Positions 37,382 through 43,762 of a DNA stretch of 64,000 nt are shown one piece after another. The notes under the pieces are model-generated. The model was not told the origin of the DNA. It saw nothing but the letters and a program-made list of their open reading frames with translations, and made no database searches. Source of the DNA: Pseudomonas canadensis (GTDB taxonomy: Bacteria > Pseudomonadota > Gammaproteobacteria > Pseudomonadales > Pseudomonadaceae); NCBI RefSeq assembly GCF_000503215.1, contig NZ_AYTD01000013.1, forward strand, positions 548,009-612,008, given 5' to 3'. The position numbers were made by a program, and so were the translations under genes. Numbering within the stretch: the first letter of the stretch is position 1; the number at the start of each line of letters is the position of its first letter.

Positions 37382-38713
37382 ATGAGCCGTCAACTGAAAC
37401 TCGGCGCCTTCCTCATGGCCACCGGGCACCACGTCGCCGCCTGGCGCCACCCGGACGTGCCGGCAAATGCCGGGCTGGATTTTGCCCAGTACAAGCACCT
37501 GGCGCGGGTGGCTGAAGCGGCCAAGTTCGATGCGCTGTTCGTGGCCGATAGCATTGCGGCAGCCACGGGTGAAATCGCCAGCCATATGGCGCGTTCAGAT
37601 CACTTCGAACCGCTGACTCTGCTTTCGGCGTTGAGTGCGGTGACGGACCACATCGGCCTGATCGCCACGGCGACCACCACCTATAACGAGCCCTACCACG
37701 TGGCGCGCAAATTCGCCTCGCTGGATCACCTGTCCGGAGGCCGTGCAGGCTGGAACCTGGTCACCTCGGACGCCGCTGCCGAAGCGCAGAATTTCGGCCG
37801 CGATGAACACCTCGGCCACGCCGAGCGCTACAGCCGCGCCAGGGAGTTTCATCACGTCGTGACCGGGTTGTGGGACAGCTGGGAGGACGATGCCTTCGTG
37901 CGGGACAAGGCCAGCGGCAACTACTACGACCCGGCGAAACAGCATGTGCTGGACCATGTCGGTGAACATTTCCGCGTCAAGGGCCCGCTGAACGTGGCGC
38001 GCTCGCCCCAGGGCCACCCGGTGATCGTGCAGGCGGGTTCATCGGAAACCGGCCGTGAACTGGCGGCGCAAACGGCAGAAGTGGTGTTTACCGCGCAAAC
38101 GTCGCTGGAAAATGCGCAGGCGTTTTATGCGGATCTCAAAGGGCGGCTTGAGCCATACGGGCGTGAGCCGGACTCGCTGAAAATCATGCCGGGCGTGTTT
38201 GTGGTGGTCGGGCAAACCGAGGCCGAAGCCCAGGCTAAGTTCGAAGCGTTCCAGGACCTGGTCGAGCCCGAAGTGGGCGTCGCCCTGTTGGGCCGCATGC
38301 TGGGTAATTTCGACTTGTCCGGCTATCCATTGGACGGGCCGTTGCCGCAATTGCCGTTGACCGACAGCGGGCAGCGCAGCCGTCAACAATTGCTGAGTGA
38401 CCTGGCCCACCGCGAACAACTGACGCTGGCGCAATTGGGCCGACGGATCGCGGGTGGTCGCGGGCATTACAGCCTGATCGGCACGCCCGCGCAGATCGCC
38501 GATGAGCTGCAACGCTGGTTCGAAAACGGCGCCGCCGATGGCTTCAACATCCTGGTGCCGCACCTGCCGGGCGGGCTGGAGGATTTCGTCCAAGGGGTCG
38601 TGCCGGAGCTGCAACGGCGCGGTCTGTTCCGTACCGAATACAGCGGCACTACCTTGCGTGAAAACCTCGGGTTGGCGCGCCCCGAAAACCGCTTCAAAAA
38701 GGACGATGCATGA
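37382..38713 (+). CDS. NtaA/DmoA-family FMN-dependent monooxygenase, probable desulfurising enzyme
   Basis: 443 aa luciferase-like monooxygenase. Motifs: LKLGAFLMATGHHVAAWRHP, KFDALFVADSIAAATGE, HLSGGRAGWNLVTSDAAAEA, NFGRDEHLGHAERYSRAREF and GHPVIVQAGSSETGRELAAQ. It uses reduced FMN and oxygen to cleave C-S or C-N bonds. The stop overlaps the start of the SsuA-like gene (ATGA), so they are tightly coupled. No flavin reductase is adjacent, so reduced FMN must come from elsewhere. Paired with an SsuA-type protein, C-S cleavage is the likelier role (inference). Similar in type to the enzyme at 13873-15246. Confidence 0.9.
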   Translation: MSRQLKLGAFLMATGHHVAAWRHPDVPANAGLDFAQYKHLARVAEAAKFDALFVADSIAAATGEIASHMARSDHFEPLTLLSALSAVTDHIGLIATATTTYNEPYHVARKFASLDHLSGGRAGWNLVTSDAAAEAQNFGRDEHLGHAERYSRAREFHHVVTGLWDSWEDDAFVRDKASGNYYDPAKQHVLDHVGEHFRVKGPLNVARSPQGHPVIVQAGSSETGRELAAQTAEVVFTAQTSLENAQAFYADLKGRLEPYGREPDSLKIMPGVFVVVGQTEAEAQAKFEAFQDLVEPEVGVALLGRMLGNFDLSGYPLDGPLPQLPLTDSGQRSRQQLLSDLAHREQLTLAQLGRRIAGGRGHYSLIGTPAQIADELQRWFENGAADGFNILVPHLPGGLEDFVQGVVPELQRRGLFRTEYSGTTLRENLGLARPENRFKKDDA

Positions 38714-39630
38714 AGATTCCGGCGCTGTTACTGGCCCTGCTGGCCGTCACTCAAACCGCACTGGCGGCCGACCCCGCGACCCTGCGCATCGGCTACCAGA
38801 AAGGCTCCATCGCCCTGGTGCTCGCCAAGGAACATAGCCTGCTGGAAAAACGCTTCCCGCACACCGAAGTGAAGTGGATCGAATTCCCCGCCGGCCCGCA
38901 GATGCTTGAAGCACTGAACGTAGGCGCACTGGACGTGGGCTCGACCGGCGACATCCCGCCGCTGTTCGCCCAAGCGGCGGGCGCGGACCTGGTCTACATC
39001 GGCGCCGAACCGCCCAAGCCCAGCGCCGAAACCATCCTGGTGCGCAACGACAGCCCGCTGCATTCAGTGGCGGACCTGAAGGGCAAGAAAGTCGCCTTCC
39101 AGAAGGGTTCCAGTTCCCACAACCTGATCCTGCGCGCCCTGAACAAGGCCGGGCTGAGCTACAAGGATATCCAACCGGTGTACCTGCCACCTGCCGACGC
39201 GCGCGCGGCGTTCGAACAAGGCAGCGTGGATGCCTGGGCCATCTGGGAGCCCTATTCATCCTTGGCATTGAGCCAAAGCCCCAGCCATGTGCTGGCCAAT
39301 GGCGAAGGCCTGGGTTTGTCGGGGCCGGTGTATACCGCGCGGCGCGACTATGCGAAGGCCAATGGCGTGTTTGTACATGACCTGCTAGATGAGCTCAGCG
39401 CTGCCGAAGCGCTCACCCGCAGCCAGCGTGAAGACAGTTTGAACGTGCTGACGAGGTTTATGGGACTGCCGGCCGAGGTGATCGCGCGGTACATGGATAA
39501 CCGCCCGCCTTCGCCGATCCTGCCGATTGACGACACGATCATCGCAGCGCAGCAGGCGACAGCGGATCTGTTCTATCAGAACCACCTGTTGCCCAAGGCT
39601 ATCGACGTGCGCGAAGCCGCTCCCCTGTAG
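38710..39630 (+). CDS. SsuA-like ABC substrate-binding protein
   Basis: 306 aa. Signal peptide ending TALAAD, then the aliphatic sulfonate/nitrate/taurine-type binding fold: LRIGYQKGSIALVLAKEHSL, VKWIEFPAGPQMLEALNVGA, DVGSTGDIPPLFAQAAGADL and VDAWAIWEPYSSLA. It would bind a sulfonate or sulfate ester in the periplasm. No SsuB/SsuC genes follow, so it must use a permease and ATPase encoded elsewhere. The stop codon TAG (39628-39630) lies inside a REP sequence, at bases 3-5 of the element. Confidence 0.9.
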   Translation: MKIPALLLALLAVTQTALAADPATLRIGYQKGSIALVLAKEHSLLEKRFPHTEVKWIEFPAGPQMLEALNVGALDVGSTGDIPPLFAQAAGADLVYIGAEPPKPSAETILVRNDSPLHSVADLKGKKVAFQKGSSSHNLILRALNKAGLSYKDIQPVYLPPADARAAFEQGSVDAWAIWEPYSSLALSQSPSHVLANGEGLGLSGPVYTARRDYAKANGVFVHDLLDELSAAEALTRSQREDSLNVLTRFMGLPAEVIARYMDNRPPSPILPIDDTIIAAQQATADLFYQNHLLPKAIDVREAAPL

Positions 39631-39725
39631 GAGCCGGCTTGCCGGCGAAAAACCCACAGGCAGCGCGTCCATTCCTGTTTCCCGCGTTATCGTTGGCGAC
39701 CTTCGCCGGCAGGCCGGCTCCTACA
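39626..39725. repeat. REP pair (REPIN) that provides the stop codons of both flanking genes
   Basis: Arms TGTAGGAGCCGGCTTGCCGG... at 39626-39649 and its inverse at 39702-39725 match at 23 of 24 bases, separated by 52 bp. This is the GTAGGAGC-type REP family common in fluorescent pseudomonads. The TAG at bases 3-5 of each arm ends the converging genes on both sides (binding protein on the plus strand, ATPase on the minus strand). Confidence 0.9.
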
Positions 39726-40521
39726 AGGGTTGATCTGTGCCTCGCGTGCTCTTTTCCACGAGGCACATGGGTGTACCGGCGACCGGCTCCTGCATCACTT
39801 GCACCTGCACATCGAACACCTGGCGCATCAACTCGGCACTGATCACCGCCCCCGGCGCACCATCAGCCACCAACTTGCCGCCGTGCATCACCACCAAATG
39901 GTCGGCGTAGCGGCAGGCCTGGTTGATGTCGTGCAACACCGTGATCACGGTCTTGCCTTCAGCGGCCAATTCGCCCATCAAGTCCATGAGTTCGACTTGA
40001 TGGCTGATGTCGAGGTAGGTGGTGGGTTCATCCAGCAACACCACGGGCGCATTCTGCGCCAACACCATCGCCAGCCAAGCACGTTGGCGCTGGCCGCCGG
40101 ACAGATCGGCCAATGCGCGGTCAGCCAACAGGTCCAGTTCCAGGCGCTGCATGGCTTGGGTCACGTGGGATTGATCACTGCCGCTCAAGCGTCCCCACAG
40201 CGAGTTATGCGGACTGCGGCCATAGGCGACCAACTGGCGCACGCTGACACCTTCCGGCACCGGTAGCACCTGCGGCAAGAACGCGATCTGCCGCGCCAAC
40301 TCGCGGGCGGACAGGCTGGCGTAGGCCTGGCCATCCAGGGTCAACTCGCCCTGGGTCGGCTTGAGGATGCGCGCGAAGGCCTTGAGCAAGGTCGACTTGC
40401 CGCAGCCATTGGGACCGATCAAGGCGGTGACCTTCCCGGTCGGCGGCGCAAAGGACAGGCCTTGCACGATGCGCGTGGTGCCGTAGCCAATGTCGAGCTG
40501 CCGTGCGTGAAGAATACTCAT
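39721..40521 (-). CDS. fecE: Iron(III)-complex ABC transporter ATP-binding protein, FecE-like
   Basis: 266 aa. Walker A GPNGCGKSTLLKAFARILKP, signature LSGGQRQRAWLAMVLAQ, Walker B VVLLDEPTTYLDISHQVELM, and VLHDINQACRYADHLVVM, the FecE/FepC pattern. I chose the ATG at 40521; earlier starts overlap the permease gene without a ribosome binding site. It is the last gene of the fecBCDE-like set, 4 bp after the second permease. Its stop codon falls within a REP arm, so the last residues may be set by repeat insertion. Confidence 0.9.
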   Translation of the reverse strand: MSILHARQLDIGYGTTRIVQGLSFAPPTGKVTALIGPNGCGKSTLLKAFARILKPTQGELTLDGQAYASLSARELARQIAFLPQVLPVPEGVSVRQLVAYGRSPHNSLWGRLSGSDQSHVTQAMQRLELDLLADRALADLSGGQRQRAWLAMVLAQNAPVVLLDEPTTYLDISHQVELMDLMGELAAEGKTVITVLHDINQACRYADHLVVMHGGKLVADGAPGAVISAELMRQVFDVQVQVMQEPVAGTPMCLVEKSTRGTDQPL

Positions 40522-40525
40522 GTGA

Positions 40526-41494
40526 TCAGCCCTTGAACCGTGCCAGCAACCAAAGAAAATACGGCGCGCCAATCACCGCCGTGAGCACCCCGGCGGGGAT
40601 TTCGCTGGGCGCGATCAACGTGCGCCCCAATGTGTCGGCCAGCACCAGCAGCAACGCACCGATCAGCATCGCCGCCGGCAGCAGGCACTGGTGATGCCCG
40701 CCCACCAACCGCCGCGCCATGTGCGGCGCGACCAGGCCGATAAAACCGATCGGCCCGATCACCCCCACGCCCAGGCTGGTCAGCAGCACCGCGCAGGCCA
40801 TCGCCAACCAGCGTGTGCGACTGAGTGGCGTGCCGAGGCTATGGGCCGCTTCATCGCCGAGGGCGATCAGGTTCAGCGGCTTGGCCAGGCACAGCCCCAC
40901 CGGGATCAACACCAGGAACGGCAACACCAGCGCCACATGGTGCCAGTTGCGGCTCCATAGGCTGCCGGTGAGGGCGAGCAAGGCGGTGTTGATATCCAGC
41001 GGATGGGACAGGATCAGAAACTCGGTGACACTGGACAAGGTCACCGCAATCGCCACCCCGGAGAGGGCAAACCGCACCCCGGAAAAACTCACCCCGGTGT
41101 TGTACAGCGCCAGCAGCAACGCACCGCCGGCCCCGCCCAGACAAGCCACCAGCGGCAGCCACACAATCGGCAAATGCGGCCAACTGATGATCGCCACGGT
41201 CAGCGCCAGCCCGGCGCCTTGGGTCACACCGAGGATTTCCGGTGAGGCCAGCGGGTTGCGGATCACGCCCTGCACAATCGCCCCGGCCAGGCCGAAGGCT
41301 GCACCTGCGAGAATCGCGATCAGACTGCGGGGCAGGCGGTGGTTCCAGACTTCGAAGTCGAGGGCGTCGTGGGCCAGCAGGCGGTCCAGCACGGTGTCTG
41401 GGGTGAGCCATACAGTGCCGGCGCTGAGGCTGATCAACGTCGCCAGCAGCAACAGGCCGAGCAGCAGCCATAAGCGCAAGGGTGGCCGGGTCAT
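40526..41494 (-). CDS. fecD: Iron(III)-complex ABC permease, FecD-like
   Basis: 322 aa, about ten membrane spans, of the FecCD family. Family motifs: LPRSLIAILAGAAFGLAGAI, GVIRNPLASPEILGVTQGAG, and IGFIGLVAPHMARRLVGGHH near the ATPase coupling loop. It forms a heterodimeric channel with the FecC-like permease. The ATG overlaps the stop of that gene (ATGA). Ligand specificity comes from the binding protein. Confidence 0.9.
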   Translation of the reverse strand: MTRPPLRLWLLLGLLLLATLISLSAGTVWLTPDTVLDRLLAHDALDFEVWNHRLPRSLIAILAGAAFGLAGAIVQGVIRNPLASPEILGVTQGAGLALTVAIISWPHLPIVWLPLVACLGGAGGALLLALYNTGVSFSGVRFALSGVAIAVTLSSVTEFLILSHPLDINTALLALTGSLWSRNWHHVALVLPFLVLIPVGLCLAKPLNLIALGDEAAHSLGTPLSRTRWLAMACAVLLTSLGVGVIGPIGFIGLVAPHMARRLVGGHHQCLLPAAMLIGALLLVLADTLGRTLIAPSEIPAGVLTAVIGAPYFLWLLARFKG

Positions 41495-42480
41495 AGGGCG
41501 CGCCTGGCAAGAAAAAGGAAGAACGGCGCGCCAATCAGCGCGGTGACCACACCCGCCGGTGTCTCCACCGGAAACGCCACAGCGCGGCTGAGCAAGTCGG
41601 CGCCCAGCACGATCACCGCACCCAACGCGGCGCTCAGGGGGATCAGCCAGCGGTAGTCATTACCGAGAAACTGGCGAAGGATATTCGGCGCGATCAACCC
41701 GACAAACCCGATCGGCCCCACCGCGCAGACGCTCGCCCCCACCAGCAACAGGCTGGCGATGAATACCTGCAAACGCAGGCTGGCAATGCCCACGCCCAGG
41801 GAGCGTGCGGCGTCTTCGCCGAGGTTGATCAGGTTCAAGCGCGGCGCGCACCACAGCGCCCACAGGCCGCCGATCAAGGTGCACGGCCACAGCAGTTGCA
41901 CCTGGGCAGCGCCGACATTGGCCAGGGAACCGGCCAGCCAGTTGAGCACGCTTTGCGCCTGGGCCTCGACCAGGATCACAGTGAGCCGGGTCAATGCCGC
42001 GCACAACGCAGCCACGGCTACGCCGGCCAATACCAGGCGTCCCTGGGCGGTGGTCGGCGACCAGGCGCCGCCGAGGCTGAACACCGTGATCCAGGCCAGG
42101 GCGCCACCCAGGCAGGTCATCAACAAGGCACCGCCGGCAAACGGCAGCGCGACCAATCCAGTGGAAAACAACGCCAGCCCCAACGCCGCACCCGCCGTCA
42201 CACCAAACAAGGACGGCGAGGCCAGGCGGTTGCGGGTAATGCCCTGCATCAACGCACCGGCCAGGCCCAGGCAAGCACCGACCAACGCGGCACACAGCGC
42301 CCGTGGCACGCGCAACTGGGCGACGATGTAGGCCATATTGCCGCCCACGCTGCCTTGGTGAACCAGGCCATTCCACGCATCCGCCGCCGTGATCGTGAAC
42401 GGTGACCAACTGTACAGCGACAGCCAGAACAACCCGCCACCCAGCAGCACAATGCCGGCCGCCGCGAAACTTCGCCCCAT
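41491..42480 (-). CDS. fecC: Iron(III)-complex ABC permease, FecC-like
   Basis: 329 aa polytopic membrane protein of the FecCD family. LRVPRALCAALVGACLGLAG and MQGITRNRLASPSLFGVTAG are family hallmarks, with VGPIGFVGLIAPNILRQFLG near the coupling helix. It pairs with the FecD-like permease whose start it overlaps. It follows the binding protein gene by 2 bp, in the conserved order B-C-D-E. Confidence 0.9.
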   Translation of the reverse strand: MGRSFAAAGIVLLGGGLFWLSLYSWSPFTITAADAWNGLVHQGSVGGNMAYIVAQLRVPRALCAALVGACLGLAGALMQGITRNRLASPSLFGVTAGAALGLALFSTGLVALPFAGGALLMTCLGGALAWITVFSLGGAWSPTTAQGRLVLAGVAVAALCAALTRLTVILVEAQAQSVLNWLAGSLANVGAAQVQLLWPCTLIGGLWALWCAPRLNLINLGEDAARSLGVGIASLRLQVFIASLLLVGASVCAVGPIGFVGLIAPNILRQFLGNDYRWLIPLSAALGAVIVLGADLLSRAVAFPVETPAGVVTALIGAPFFLFLARRAL

Positions 42481-42482
42481 GC

Positions 42483-43403
42483 TTATTGGCTCAATACGGC
42501 TTTACCGCCCTTGAGAATCGCCAGCGCGTCTTCGGCGATCTGTTCCGAGGCCAGCACACCGCGATTGCGCGCCCAGCTGTCGCCGTCCACTTCCGCAACC
42601 TGTTTATTACGCACCGCCCCCAACACTTGCCACAGCGGCTGCTTGCTCCAGTTGTCGACGATGCTGGGGCGACGGTAATGACCGACCAACAACCAACCAG
42701 GGTCGAGGGCGAGCAGTTGCTCCAGGCTGACAAACTCGGTGGGCGCCGCATTGGCGCGTACCGAGGGGACTTTCAGGCCAATGGCTTCGAGCACGCTGCC
42801 GGCGTAGGAGTCCGGGCCGTGCACGGAGAAACTGTCTTCACGGGCGACGCCAAACAACACGCTGGCGCCGGCCGGAATCTGTTGCGCGATGGCCTTGAGG
42901 TTCTCGCGGTTCTTCTGGATCCGCGCTTCCATCTGCGCGCTCTTGCCCAGCGCTTTGCCGATCAGCTCGGCGGATTTCAGGCTGCCCTGGTAATCCTCGC
43001 CGCGTGACGGCAGCAACAGGGTCGGCGCGATGCTCGCCAGGTCGCTGTACAAGGCCTGATGACGGTTGAGGTCGGCGACGATCAGGTCGGGCTTGAGCCG
43101 GGCGATTTCCTCGATGCTCGGCTGCGAGCGCAAGCCCACGGACGTCCACTGGCCGATGGCCTGGCGCACACGGGGCAACACGCGATTGGCGTCGCCATCA
43201 TCGGCAGCGCCGACGGGCGTTACCTCGACGGCGGCCAGGCTGTCGAGAAAAGAGAATTCCAGCACCACCACACGCTTGGGCACATCGGGCAGATGCACCG
43301 CGTGCTGGCCGTCGTTGAGGTCGATGGGGGCGGCGCTCAGCAGGCTTGAAGACAACGCCAGGACGCAGGCGGCAAGGGTGGGGATGGAGCGCAGCATTCG
43401 CAT
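42483..43403 (-). CDS. fecB: Iron(III) dicitrate-type binding protein, FecB-like
   Basis: 306 aa. Signal peptide ending LLSAAPIDLN. The mature part follows E. coli FecB closely from memory: RVVVLEFSFLDSLAAVEVTP, VGAADDGDANRVLP, LKPDLIVADLNRH, LLALDPGWLLVGHYRRPSIV and VDGDSWARNRG. It should bind ferric citrate or a similar chelate in the periplasm. A Fur-box-like site lies about 85 bp upstream of the start. The nearby receptor is of the FpvA/FoxA type rather than a sure FecA, so citrate as ligand is only likely. Confidence 0.9.
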   Translation of the reverse strand: MRMLRSIPTLAACVLALSSSLLSAAPIDLNDGQHAVHLPDVPKRVVVLEFSFLDSLAAVEVTPVGAADDGDANRVLPRVRQAIGQWTSVGLRSQPSIEEIARLKPDLIVADLNRHQALYSDLASIAPTLLLPSRGEDYQGSLKSAELIGKALGKSAQMEARIQKNRENLKAIAQQIPAGASVLFGVAREDSFSVHGPDSYAGSVLEAIGLKVPSVRANAAPTEFVSLEQLLALDPGWLLVGHYRRPSIVDNWSKQPLWQVLGAVRNKQVAEVDGDSWARNRGVLASEQIAEDALAILKGGKAVLSQ

Positions 43404-43487
43404 GACAAGGACCTCGGCGTTAAAACACCCCAGCTAGACAGGCCGGGGAAAACGGCGGGTACTATTCCATATCGGGGCGGCGTGATC

Positions 43488-43506
43488 AAAAAACATTCTC
43501 ATTAAC
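43488..43506 (-). promoter_or_regulatory. Fur-box-like site upstream of fecB
   Basis: Read on the minus strand, GTTAATGAGAATGTTTTTT matches the Fur consensus GATAATGAGAATCATTATC at 14 of 19 positions, with the half-site AATGAGAAT intact. It sits about 85 bp upstream of the fecB start. Iron-repressed expression would fit an iron uptake operon. Confidence 0.6.
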
Positions 43507-43540
43507 GCCGAAATCGAGTGTGTGTTTGTTGTGGTAACTG

Positions 43541-43686
43541 GCTTGTTGTGGTGAGCGGGCTTGCCCCGCGCTGGGTGGCGAAGCCGCCCCAAAACCTGGC
43601 ACCTCGCTCTACCTGACACGATGTGGTGTTCTTGTTGGGGCTGCTGCGCAGCCCAGCGCGGGGCAAGCCCGCTCACCACAACAAGC
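43541..43686. repeat. Inverted repeat with perfect 35-bp arms (REPIN-like)
   Basis: Arms 43541-43575 and 43652-43686 are exact reverse complements over 35 bp, including GTGAGCGGGCTTGCCCCGCG. The 76-bp centre keeps partial symmetry (GAAGCCGCCCC against GGGGCTGC). This is a REP type different from the one at 39626. It lies in the 359-bp spacer between the TonB receptor 3' end and fecB; no gene is seen there. Confidence 0.85.
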
Positions 43687-43757
43687 CACTCACCACAGCA
43701 AGCCAAGTCACTACAAACAGCCTGCTCACCTCAACAAGCCAGTCCCCACAACAAGAC
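43671..43757. repeat. Degenerate tandem array of 17-18 bp units
   Basis: Five imperfect units follow the right arm of the inverted repeat: GCTCACCACAACAAGCC, ACTCACCACAGCAAGCC, AAGTCACTACAAACAGCC, TGCTCACCTCAACAAGCC and AGTCCCCACAACAAGAC. The unit is the outer tail of the REP arm. Two units in opposite orientation also lie left of the first arm (near 43526-43557). The array ends next to the stop of the TonB receptor gene. Confidence 0.7.
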
Positions 43758-43762
43758 TCGTG

